DNA of 64,000 nucleotides from Chitinophaga silvisoli (GTDB taxonomy: Bacteria; Bacteroidota; Bacteroidia; Chitinophagales; Chitinophagaceae), in the NCBI RefSeq assembly GCF_003412465.1, contig NZ_QTJV01000002.1, forward strand, positions 124,001-188,000, written 5' to 3'. Positions within the stretch are counted from its first letter, which is position 1; each line of letters begins with the position of its first letter. The notes under the pieces were generated by a model that had not been told where the DNA came from, ran no database searches, and was given only the letters and a program-made list of their open reading frames with translations. Made by a program: the position numbers and the translations under genes. Positions 19,603 through 26,726 of this stretch are shown here, one piece after another.

Positions 19603-19632
19603 AAAAAAAGGTGTGAATGGCAAGCCATCACA
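19603..19632 (-). terminator. Intrinsic terminator of the candidate small RNA
   Basis: On the minus strand TGTGA-TGGC, loop TT, GCCA-TCACA (9 pairs with one bulged base) is followed by CC and then seven T. Confidence 0.6.
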
Positions 19633-19690
19633 TAGGTGCGGATAAAAAGAATTGTCAGTTCGCAATAGGTTATTCTCTTAGTTCGCAATA
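19603..19690 (-). ncRNA. Candidate small RNA with duplicated 11-nt motif
   Basis: About 88 nt, from the start predicted by the TATTTTTG element at 19695-19702 to the T run of the hairpin at 19603-19632. The RNA would contain TATTGCGAACT twice (complement of 19680-19690 and 19657-19667), the first copy at its very 5' end. No open frame longer than 13 codons begins inside. It could instead be an attenuated long leader of TonB receptor 1, but that gene has its own closer promoter. The promoter boxes match those of the neighbouring phosphate-type genes. Confidence 0.45.
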
Positions 19691-19694
19691 TGTT

Positions 19695-19702
19695 CAAAAA
19701 TA
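19695..19702 (-). promoter_or_regulatory. -7 element TATTTTTG of the candidate small RNA
   Basis: Exact TAnnTTTG on the minus strand. Its first T is 12 nt from the nearest array slot (19714), the same offset as for TonB receptor 1. Confidence 0.6.
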
Positions 19703-19710
19703 CAGGGTCA

Positions 19711-19743
19711 ATGTTAAGGCATTGTTACCCTAATATTAACTTT
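19711..19743 (-). promoter_or_regulatory. Phased TTAA array in front of the candidate small RNA
   Basis: TTAA, TTAC and TTAA begin at 19714, 19725 and 19736; a further TTAA at 19758 is two steps on, still in phase. Confidence 0.6.
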
Positions 19744-19820
19744 ATCTCTGATAACTGTTAAAATTTTCATAAGACAAAAGGGCCATGGATGCGGGATACA
19801 AAACAAAACTGCTAAAAAAC

Positions 19821-19855
19821 AAAAAGCACTTTAGCATTATGCCAAAGCGCTTTTT
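19821..19855 (-). terminator. Terminator of the beta-helix lipoprotein gene
   Basis: A 12-nt stem with one mismatch (AAAAAGCACTTT / AAAGCGCTTTTT) and an inner GCAT-T-ATGC, followed on the minus strand by GTTTTTT. It lies 22 nt past the stop codon. Confidence 0.75.
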
Positions 19856-19877
19856 GTATATCTGAATAAAATAGCTA

Positions 19878-21287
19878 TTAATAAACTGTTTTTTCTGCAC
19901 CAGCAGTAGTCCAGGTTTTAGTCCAGTCATTAGTACCATCAAATGCACCAATGTAGGTAGTTGCTGTAAAACCGGTAGTCAGCTTAGTGAAATCCGCACC
20001 ACTCAGCGCAGGTGAACCTGTTTTTAGCAGGAAGCTGGGTGTACCAACGTTTGTAGAAGAAACACCAGCAGAGAACTGATAAGGATTATCCAGCAATACT
20101 TCGGTAGCAGTTGGCAGGATAGTCGTGTTGGTGGCACCCCACCATGCTGCATATGCAGTAGCATCGGCAGTAGCCCACTCACTCTTGGTGGCAGCCTGGG
20201 TGCTGCCAGCGATGATATTATGAGAGAATACCAGCAGACCTTCAGCAGCATTAGCAGAAGTTTTGTGAGATACTACTTTGCTATCATCCAGGTAGAAACC
20301 GTAAGGGAAACCAATGATCAGGGAGTTGTACAGGCTCATCGCAGAGTTACGACGGATCTGAACACCGTTCTGATAGTTTGCGTTTACAGAACCGGTACCA
20401 CCAGGACCTACGATGGTCATGTTAGAGAATACAGCTTTCGTCTGTGGAGCATTGGTAGAACCAGTAGCATCGTTATCAGACTCAAAACCATTGGAACCGG
20501 ATTGGTCAGCAATAGTTCTGTAACGCTGAGAAAGACCAAACTGCACACGGCCGGAGAAACCATTGTCAGTATCGAAGTCGTCATCCCATGAATAAGTGGC
20601 GATCAGGTGATCACAGTTTACAGTACCACCGAACCATTCGAAAGCATCGTCACCGGAACGGTAAACCTGTACATAGCTGATAGTAGTACCACTACCAACA
20701 CCGCCCATAGTCAGACCGTTGATTTCGTTATCTGGAGAGTAAGCAACACCCGCGAACTCGATACGTACATATTTCAGTGTACCAGAGTTGTCAGCAGCAT
20801 CGGTACCACCGTAATAAATATAAGTTTTCTCGTTACCACCGTTGGTTGGAGTCAGACCACCTTCGATCTTGGCTTCGCCACCAGCAGCATTTACAGGAGC
20901 TTTACCCAGCAGGATAATACCACCCCAGTCACCTTCTCTACGTGAACCTGCAGCTTGTGCGGAAGTGAATACAATTGGTTTGTCTACAGTACCGGTTGCA
21001 TTAATTTTACCACCACGGGTTACGATCAGTGTACCATTAGTCACCTTGTCACCAGTGATCACAGTACCTGGCTCGATCGTCAGGGTAGCGCCGCTCATTA
21101 CATATACAAACCCTTTCAGGAAGTACTTTTTGCTGGCAGATAATGTTGTGTTAGTGGTGATATCACCAGACAGTGTAACGTACGTAGAATCAGTAGTAGG
21201 TTGAGTTGTAGTATTATCATCTTTACTACAAGAGGTCATTGCCCCAATTGATGCCACTACCAGCAAGCCTAAAAGATACCTTTTCAT
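19878..21287 (-). CDS. Beta-helix lipoprotein partner of TonB receptor 2
   Basis: A 469-residue lipoprotein (lipobox MTSC, Cys 20) with a short Asp/Thr linker and then a right-handed parallel beta-helix pattern: SGATLTIEPGTVITGD, GTLIVTRGGKINATGT, KPIVFTSA, GDWGGIILLGKAPVN, followed by repeated turns such as LKYVRIEFAG, ISYVQVYRSGDDAFEWFGGTVNCDHLIATYSWDDDFDTDNG. This type recurs next to TonB receptors in Bacteroidota. It lies 38 nt downstream of receptor 2 and has no promoter of its own, so the two form an operon; it probably acts as a surface substrate-binding partner in place of a SusD. The Asp-rich loop (about 219-245) could bind metal or a phosphorylated ligand, which is inference. Confidence 0.85.
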   Translation of the reverse strand: MKRYLLGLLVVASIGAMTSCSKDDNTTTQPTTDSTYVTLSGDITTNTTLSASKKYFLKGFVYVMSGATLTIEPGTVITGDKVTNGTLIVTRGGKINATGTVDKPIVFTSAQAAGSRREGDWGGIILLGKAPVNAAGGEAKIEGGLTPTNGGNEKTYIYYGGTDAADNSGTLKYVRIEFAGVAYSPDNEINGLTMGGVGSGTTISYVQVYRSGDDAFEWFGGTVNCDHLIATYSWDDDFDTDNGFSGRVQFGLSQRYRTIADQSGSNGFESDNDATGSTNAPQTKAVFSNMTIVGPGGTGSVNANYQNGVQIRRNSAMSLYNSLIIGFPYGFYLDDSKVVSHKTSANAAEGLLVFSHNIIAGSTQAATKSEWATADATAYAAWWGATNTTILPTATEVLLDNPYQFSAGVSSTNVGTPSFLLKTGSPALSGADFTKLTTGFTATTYIGAFDGTNDWTKTWTTAGAEKTVY

Positions 21288-21325
21288 GGATTGTCGAATT
21301 GAATTTAGGTTCAGAAAAAATTAAT

Positions 21326-24157
21326 CTACTTTGATAAATGATATGTAAAAGTCAATGTGAATGAGGTGCCAGGGCGGTACTGCTGTAACAGGTAGTCTTC
21401 GCCGGAATTGATACTTCCTTTTTTGAATACAGGATGATCAAATTTGTTGTTACCGTTCTGATCGTAGTAGAACTGGTAACGTGCATTTAACAGGTCTTTG
21501 ATGTTCAGGCGGAATCCACTGCGCTTGCTCACATTCAGGTTAGCCTGAAAATCAAGCAGGTCTCTCGGGCTTTCATAAATGTTACCGAGTCTGCCGGAGC
21601 CATCTGCCCCTCCACCTTCACCTACCAGGTACAGACGCTGGCCGATTCTGTTGTACAATAAGTTGAAACTTACCTTATCGTTAGGCAGTGTATAACCAAG
21701 GCTTGTATTCACTACATAGTTAGATTGACCGGATAATGGCCTGTCTTTCGCAGTAGTAGTGGTATTGTCAGTTACTACAGATTTAATATAGGCTACGTTC
21801 GCATAGAAAGTCACATTGTCCAGGAAGCTATGTGAGGCAAGGAATCCGAGGTTCTTTCTCAGTTCTACTTCCACACCTATGTTAGATGCTTTAGGATAGT
21901 TGTAAGGCGTTACATCATACTGGCTCAGACCTGAAGATGTTACCCTGCTTTCTATCGGGTTGTTGAAGTGCTTGTAGAACACAGATCCTGAAACAATCTC
22001 ACCTGCTGAAGGATAGATCTCATAACGCAGGTCTGCATTATCGATCTGGCTGCGTTTCAGGTTGATATTACCATTGATGAGAGAAGACATCTCATAATCG
22101 TAATAAGATAAAGGTGCTATTTCACGCAGTTCAGGTCTGGCAACGGTTCTGTAATAAGAACCGCGCAGATTGGAACGCTCGTTCAGTGCATAGGTAATGT
22201 TTGCTGAAGGCAGTACATCCAACCAGTTGTTATCCAGGTTTACAGACGCATTCTGAATGGGTGATTTCAATTTCATATTAAATGATTCTACACGCACCCC
22301 CCATACGATACGCAGCTTATCTGAAATACGGTTATCGAGTTGTGCATAACCGGCAGTAGTCAGTGTTGTCGCCCTGTATTCATCAGCTGTAGCAGTGATA
22401 TCATCCAGCAGGTAATAATCCTGGTCAATTACATCATTGCCAAACAGGGTGTTGATAGGACGTTGTGCCACCTCATTACCGCCATCCTTGATCGCATCCA
22501 GTTTCAAACCGATATACCGTGCATGAAAATCCCTGGAACGATACTGGCCTAAAACACCAGCTTTAAAGCTGCTCTTGTTATCCAGGAAGCGGAAAGGATG
22601 TGTATAGTTTGCGCTGGCGATATAAATATTTTCATCCAGGTCGGAGAACAGTCTGCTGTTTGCTTTACCAACGGAACCTATATCAGCGATCATTGGACTG
22701 GTTACATCGTTGATACCTCTGCCATAAGAAACTTTACGCTGGTCAGGCTGGTTGTTGGTTACTTTGTTGTAAGACAATAACCAGTTGATTTTGCTCTGGC
22801 CCTGTCCTACCTGGTGATCACCTTCTACAGAAGTTTTGAACAATGATTTCTGGATCAGGTCAAAGGCATAGTAGTTCACGTATTTGGAGCTACCAATGTT
22901 ATCACCCGTTCTGTACAGGAAGTTATCATCAAAGATCTTGTTATAGATATTTCTCCAAACCAGTTTGCTTTTGCCAGTAGTGTAACCTACGTTTACTACT
23001 GCACCCAGGTTAGAAGAATACTTATAAACATTATCGATATAATCGAAGTTGTCATAGTGTCTTATCATGTCTTTCGCCACCGTCTCATTGTGTGAATAAG
23101 TCACACCTGCGATCATACCCAGGCTGCCATGTTTCTTTGTATCCCAGTGATTACCCCAGCTACCCTGGAAGTTGATGGATGGTGCACCGTTTCGTTCTCT
23201 TACACGGTAGTCATTGTTCAGGGATTTTTCAGCGGCGCGTGTCTGTTCCAGGCTCAATTGGCCATTTTTGATAGCGGTAGTAGAAGGGAAAGCTGATGGT
23301 AGCTGACGACCACCATTGTCAAATCCTAAGATATCGGTGCTTGTCTTGTAACCAGTTTTGAAAGGCTGGAAAGTAGAAACGGTATTGAAGCCGGTACCCA
23401 ATGAGATATCGAAGAACTGCTGTGCAGGGATTTCTTTGGTCTGTACATTGATCACACCACCTGCAAAGTCACCGGGTAATTCAGGTGTAGCAGATTTGGT
23501 GATAACAATGTTATCGATCATATTCGCAGGGATAATATCGAAGGAGAATGCCTTACGGTTCGGCTCTGTACTTGGCAAACTTGCATTGTCCACCAGTGCT
23601 ACGTTGTAACGATCGCTGAGACCACGTACAATAACGAATTTATTATCCTGGATAGTAGTACCGCTTACACGTTTCAATACTTCGCCAGTGCTGCGGTCCG
23701 GTGATTTCTTAATTACATCGGCAGAGATACCGTCTGATACAGCGGCGTTATTTTTCTGCAATGTATATAATGCGTTGATAGTTTCCTGTCTGAAAGAGCC
23801 TTTGATGACTACTTCCGCAAGGTTCTTGGAAGTGGGTTCATCCATCACCACGGGCAGGCTGGTAGCATTGCTTCCCTTCACAATCACCTCAGTGACTGCT
23901 TTGGTCTGATACCCCATGTATTTGAACTCGATTGTATAAGTACCTGGTGCAATATTTAGTGTATAGTTGCCCGTTACATCAGTCACCGTCCCCTGCGAGG
24001 TCCCCTGGATTAACACAGTTACACCAATCAATGGTTCACCTGTCTTCAGGTCGGTTACTTTACCAGTAATTCTTCCATTATCGAAGGCAAAGGATGGCAT
24101 GACAATGCAAAATAACAGGTATACACACAAGCGTGCGGACTCAAAAAGTTGCTTCAC
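21326..24157 (-). CDS. TonB-dependent outer-membrane receptor, receptor 2
   Basis: A 943-residue receptor. The signal peptide ends near SFAF (about 25). A carboxypeptidase-regulatory-like domain follows (about 29-110: GRITGKVTDLKTGEPLIGVTVLIQGTSQGTVTDVTGNYTLN), then a plug (about 115-245: FRQETINALYTLQKNNAAVSDGISADVIKKSPDRSTGEVLKRVSG..., NKFVIVRGLSDRYNVALVDNASLPSTEPNRKAFSFDIIPANMIDNIVITKSATPELPGDFAGGVINVQTKEIP), then the barrel ending TFTYHLSK. The plug pattern is that of the FecA/CirA-like class rather than SusC. It is followed in the same transcript by the beta-helix lipoprotein. Its promoter has the same phased-box layout as receptor 1 and the 139-residue gene, arguing for uptake of a phosphorus source. 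Confidence 0.92.
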   Translation of the reverse strand: MKQLFESARLCVYLLFCIVMPSFAFDNGRITGKVTDLKTGEPLIGVTVLIQGTSQGTVTDVTGNYTLNIAPGTYTIEFKYMGYQTKAVTEVIVKGSNATSLPVVMDEPTSKNLAEVVIKGSFRQETINALYTLQKNNAAVSDGISADVIKKSPDRSTGEVLKRVSGTTIQDNKFVIVRGLSDRYNVALVDNASLPSTEPNRKAFSFDIIPANMIDNIVITKSATPELPGDFAGGVINVQTKEIPAQQFFDISLGTGFNTVSTFQPFKTGYKTSTDILGFDNGGRQLPSAFPSTTAIKNGQLSLEQTRAAEKSLNNDYRVRERNGAPSINFQGSWGNHWDTKKHGSLGMIAGVTYSHNETVAKDMIRHYDNFDYIDNVYKYSSNLGAVVNVGYTTGKSKLVWRNIYNKIFDDNFLYRTGDNIGSSKYVNYYAFDLIQKSLFKTSVEGDHQVGQGQSKINWLLSYNKVTNNQPDQRKVSYGRGINDVTSPMIADIGSVGKANSRLFSDLDENIYIASANYTHPFRFLDNKSSFKAGVLGQYRSRDFHARYIGLKLDAIKDGGNEVAQRPINTLFGNDVIDQDYYLLDDITATADEYRATTLTTAGYAQLDNRISDKLRIVWGVRVESFNMKLKSPIQNASVNLDNNWLDVLPSANITYALNERSNLRGSYYRTVARPELREIAPLSYYDYEMSSLINGNINLKRSQIDNADLRYEIYPSAGEIVSGSVFYKHFNNPIESRVTSSGLSQYDVTPYNYPKASNIGVEVELRKNLGFLASHSFLDNVTFYANVAYIKSVVTDNTTTTAKDRPLSGQSNYVVNTSLGYTLPNDKVSFNLLYNRIGQRLYLVGEGGGADGSGRLGNIYESPRDLLDFQANLNVSKRSGFRLNIKDLLNARYQFYYDQNGNNKFDHPVFKKGSINSGEDYLLQQYRPGTSFTLTFTYHLSK

Positions 24158-24196
24158 AGTAGAATTGTTCGTTCGTTATATAGATTGATAGTAGGG

Positions 24197-24204
24197 CAAA
24201 AGTA
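24197..24204 (-). promoter_or_regulatory. -7 element TACTTTTG of the receptor 2 operon
   Basis: Exact TAnnTTTG on the minus strand, 39 nt before the start codon. Its first T is 12 nt from the (degenerate) last slot of the array. Confidence 0.65.
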
Positions 24205-24212
24205 GAGGGGGT

Positions 24213-24256
24213 ATATAACCTCAATGTTAACTGAGGGTTACCTGTATGTTAACAGT
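24213..24256 (-). promoter_or_regulatory. Phased TTAA array of the receptor 2 operon
   Basis: TTAA, TTAC and TTAA begin at 24227, 24238 and 24249, 11 nt apart; the promoter-proximal slot at 24216 is degenerate (TAAC). In coding orientation the units read ACTGTTAACAT, ACAGGTAACCC and TCAGTTAACAT. Confidence 0.6.
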
Positions 24257-24317
24257 TTTACGTAGGTGCGTTATAGGTATAGGAATATAAAGGTTACACA
24301 GATGTTGTATATAATAA

Positions 24318-24737
24318 TTAACAGGAGAAAGGTTGTGGTCCTTGTCTGTTATTATTATGGAGGTTAATTAATTTCTCGAGCTGGATATTATATTCGTTAC
24401 CGTTAGTATAACCTGGTCTTGCGTGATCACTGATACCTTTGATCAGTTGGAATAGGTGCATGCTTTTGTTGGTAAACGGTTTATTGTCTTTGTTACAGAG
24501 TTCGAGGGTGAAGTTGAATCTGTCTTCCAGCTCTTCTTCGAATTCGCGAAGACTCAGGGTTTCGTCAATGGGGTATTCAATGAGCATATTTTCCAGAAAG
24601 CCGGCTTCCTGCAATGTATCGAAAGCATTCGCCGGGGAGTTCCGCATATAAACAGCAATGTTACACGAGAGTAACCGTTGGAACTGCATCTGCAAAAGGG
24701 ATACTGTCATTAAAGGATGTAACTTCAATACTTTCAT
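24318..24737 (-). CDS. Unknown 139-residue cytoplasmic protein under a phased-box promoter
   Basis: No family is recognised. It has no signal peptide or membrane helix. The N-terminal part (1-35) is amphipathic, the middle is acidic (LSLREFEEELEDRFNFTLELCNKDN), and it ends in an Asn-rich tail with a terminal Cys. The reading frame is supported by its own promoter: a TAAGTTTG element at 24780-24787 and three 11-nt-phased boxes lie right upstream, leaving a leader of about 36 nt. The shared promoter layout puts it in the same regulon as the two receptors, so it may be a regulatory or adaptor protein of that response. It lies 160 nt upstream of receptor 2. Confidence 0.6.
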   Translation of the reverse strand: MKVLKLHPLMTVSLLQMQFQRLLSCNIAVYMRNSPANAFDTLQEAGFLENMLIEYPIDETLSLREFEEELEDRFNFTLELCNKDNKPFTNKSMHLFQLIKGISDHARPGYTNGNEYNIQLEKLINLHNNNRQGPQPFSC

Positions 24738-24779
24738 TTCACGTTTGGATTATTATTTCCAGTCTTACTGAATTGTTTG

Positions 24780-24787
24780 CAAACTTA
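24780..24787 (-). promoter_or_regulatory. -7 element TAAGTTTG of the 139-residue gene
   Basis: Exact TAnnTTTG on the minus strand; first T 12 nt from the nearest array slot at 24799. Confidence 0.6.
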
Positions 24788-24795
24788 GTTCCTGC

Positions 24796-24828
24796 GTATT
24801 AAGTGAATATTAAGGGCGTGTTATATAA
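24796..24828 (-). promoter_or_regulatory. Phased TTAA array of the 139-residue gene
   Basis: TTAA, TTAA and TTAT begin at 24799, 24810 and 24821, exactly 11 nt apart. Confidence 0.55.
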
Positions 24829-24870
24829 TCATAAATATATGTTAAAGTATAACATATATAAGTATAAGAA

Positions 24871-24904
24871 TTTTACCTATTGCCTTTCCAGGCAATAGGT
24901 AAAA
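24871..24904. terminator. Terminator of the LpxH-like gene
   Basis: A perfect 14-bp stem (TTTTACCTATTGCC / GGCAATAGGTAAAA) with a 6-nt loop; the T run is part of the stem. It lies 9 nt past the stop of the minus-strand phosphoesterase gene. Confidence 0.75.
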
Positions 24905-24912
24905 ACTAATTT

Positions 24913-25749
24913 TTATGAATTTGGGAAAGTCACCGCTTTTGACAGATCGAGATCCCCCCATATTTGCTGATCTTCCTCTTCTTCCGGCAGTATCACTTTA
25001 GTTTTGGTGACTGGGTACTGGTAGAGGGTCCATTCTTTATTTACATATTCGAGAGAGGTAAGGCTTTCCACCCAGTCGCCGGAGTTCAGGTAGGTGACGG
25101 ATTTACCGTTGTGCACCATTTCCTTAATAATTGGCTGGTGGATGTGTCCACAGGCTACTACATCGAATCCCTTGTCCACAGCGATCTCAGCTACGATCTG
25201 TTCAAAATCGGAGATGAATTTCACTGCTTGTTTTACACCATGTTTGACCTTTTTGGAAAAGCTCATCTTTTCCCGTCCCATGCTTTCCAGGATATTATTC
25301 ACCAGGCGATTGATAATAATGAGCAGGTCATAGCCCTTACCCCCCAGTTTCGCGAGCCATTTGGAATTTTTCATGGTCACGTCATAAACGTCTCCATGGA
25401 AGAACCAGTGCTTTTTGCCGTCTACGTCCAGGATGAGTTTATTATCGATGGTGAGGTTGCCCAGGCCGAACCCTGCAAATTTGCGGAGCGCTTCGTCGTG
25501 GTTGCCGGTGAGATAATAAACGTCTGTGCCCTTTCCTGTCATTTTCAGGATTCTGCGAATCACTTTAGTATGGGCTTTAGGAAAATAGCGTTTGCTGAAC
25601 TGCCAGATGTCGATAATATCGCCATTGAGAATCAAGATCTTAGGATCGATGCTATCTAGGTATTGGACAAGCTCTTTAGCGTGACAGCCGTATATTCCGA
25701 GGTGTACATCGGAAATAACGACTATATCAAGTGGGCGTTTATCGGACAT
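24913..25749 (-). CDS. UDP-2,3-diacylglucosamine diphosphatase-like metallophosphoesterase
   Basis: A 278-residue calcineurin-like phosphoesterase. The five dinuclear-metal motifs are present: DVHLG (14-18), GDIID (43-47), GNHDE (82-86), the FFHGD His (about 117) and GHIHQP (about 198). The family acts in lipid A synthesis, hydrolysing UDP-2,3-diacylglucosamine to lipid X at the inner membrane; this longer Bacteroidota form (LpxH-like, 270-280 residues against about 240 in E. coli) is commonly annotated so, but could serve another nucleotide-sugar phosphate. It is divergent from the phoU-pit operon, 283 nt away. Confidence 0.85.
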   Translation of the reverse strand: MSDKRPLDIVVISDVHLGIYGCHAKELVQYLDSIDPKILILNGDIIDIWQFSKRYFPKAHTKVIRRILKMTGKGTDVYYLTGNHDEALRKFAGFGLGNLTIDNKLILDVDGKKHWFFHGDVYDVTMKNSKWLAKLGGKGYDLLIIINRLVNNILESMGREKMSFSKKVKHGVKQAVKFISDFEQIVAEIAVDKGFDVVACGHIHQPIIKEMVHNGKSVTYLNSGDWVESLTSLEYVNKEWTLYQYPVTKTKVILPEEEEDQQIWGDLDLSKAVTFPNS

Positions 25750-25923
25750 TGTTTACGCTGGTGAACCGGAAAGCCAGGTTCGTTGTTCTAATGGTGATAA
25801 AAAAAAGATGTTCGCTCGCTGTAGGTGGATCTGCACTGCGTGGCTGGGCGCTTTCGGGACAGAAGATCCTTGAAAACCAGGCTCATACAATGCAGATTTT
25901 AACAATACAAAGAAAAAATTGCT

Positions 25924-25967
25924 ATATTACTTTTATATTAATCCAGTGTTAAGGAATCATTAAGAAA
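25924..25967 (+). promoter_or_regulatory. Phased TTAA array upstream of phoU-pit, four units
   Basis: TTAC, TTAA, TTAA and TTAA begin at 25927, 25938, 25949 and 25960, exactly 11 nt apart. Unlike the minus-strand arrays it ends 33 nt before the -7 element, so if functional it would act from upstream of the -33 region. Confidence 0.45.
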
Positions 25968-25976
25968 AATTATTTC

Positions 25977-26008
25977 TTGGAGGTATTGGTCGCGGAAAGC
26001 TATTTTTG
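25977..26008 (+). promoter_or_regulatory. Promoter of the phoU-pit operon
   Basis: TTG at 25977-25979, a 21-nt spacer, and TATTTTTG at 26001-26008; a full match to the Bacteroidota promoter pattern, 25 nt before the start codon. Confidence 0.65.
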
Positions 26009-26032
26009 CGGCAAATTCAAACTATATAGCGT

Positions 26033-26686
26033 ATGGGAGGCTTTAATTCCTTTGTAAAATTGTTTATTCCTAAGGACAGGGTATTCTATTCATTATTTGA
26101 AGATGTAGCTGCCAATCTGGTAGAAATGGGGAAGGTACTGATTGAATTGGTAAATGCTACAGACCCTGCTGTAAGGAAGGATAAGACGCATTTGATCGAG
26201 CGATTAGAACACAAAAATGACGATTTTACCCATCGTATATTCGTAGAACTGGGCCAGAACTTCATTACTCCCTTTGACCGTGAAGATATTCACCACCTGG
26301 CAGCTACCCTGGATGACGTAGCAGATTACATTCATGGTTCTGCAAAGCGGCTTGATCTGTACAAAGTAGTGGAGATCAATGATAGCGTTCGTAAACTGGC
26401 TGACCTGATTTATCAGGGTACCCTGGAGCTGCATAAAGCGATCCCTGAACTGAGAACCATGTCCAATATGCGTAATATCACTGATGCCTGTGTTAGAATC
26501 AACAGCCTGGAAAACCATGCTGATGACATTTATGACATGGCTATTGCGGATCTGTTCGAGAAGGAATCCAACAATGCAGGTGAACTGCTGAAAATGCGTG
26601 AATTGTATCAGGCACTGGAAATCGCTACCGATAAATGCGAAGACTGTGCGAATGTGATCGAATCCATCATCATTAAATATGCATAG
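26033..26686 (+). CDS. PhoU-like DUF47 protein (PiT transporter regulator)
   Basis: A 217-residue all-helical cytoplasmic protein of the DUF47/TIGR00153 family, structurally like PhoU. Conserved pieces are ERLEHKNDDFTHRIFVELGQNFITPFDREDIHHLAATLDDVADYIHGSAKR and LENHADDIYDMAIADLFE, with acidic D/E-x-x-D/H metal-binding pairs; it ends in CEDCANVIESIIIKYA. Members are nearly always encoded just before a PiT phosphate transporter, as here (40 nt gap), and are thought to control its activity. The start at ATG 26033 lies 25 nt after a clear promoter. Confidence 0.92.
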   Translation: MGGFNSFVKLFIPKDRVFYSLFEDVAANLVEMGKVLIELVNATDPAVRKDKTHLIERLEHKNDDFTHRIFVELGQNFITPFDREDIHHLAATLDDVADYIHGSAKRLDLYKVVEINDSVRKLADLIYQGTLELHKAIPELRTMSNMRNITDACVRINSLENHADDIYDMAIADLFEKESNNAGELLKMRELYQALEIATDKCEDCANVIESIIIKYA

Positions 26687-26726
26687 TAGCCCGGTCATGT
26701 AATGGCTCAATGCAAACTTTATTCTA

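Larger units (their letters stand above)
19461..19877. other. Gene-free 417-nt region with two phased-box promoters
   Basis: Between two minus-strand genes. From right to left it holds the terminator of the beta-helix lipoprotein, a phased TTAA array with a -7 element (19695-19702), a direct repeat of AGTTCGCAATA (19657-19667 and 19680-19690), a terminator hairpin (19603-19632), and a second phased array with a -7 element (19478-19485) for TonB receptor 1. No credible protein-coding frame is seen. Confidence 0.7.

Noticed and set aside
24964..25659. Plus-strand 231-codon frame opposite the LpxH-like gene
   Set aside because: All metallophosphoesterase motifs are on the minus strand.
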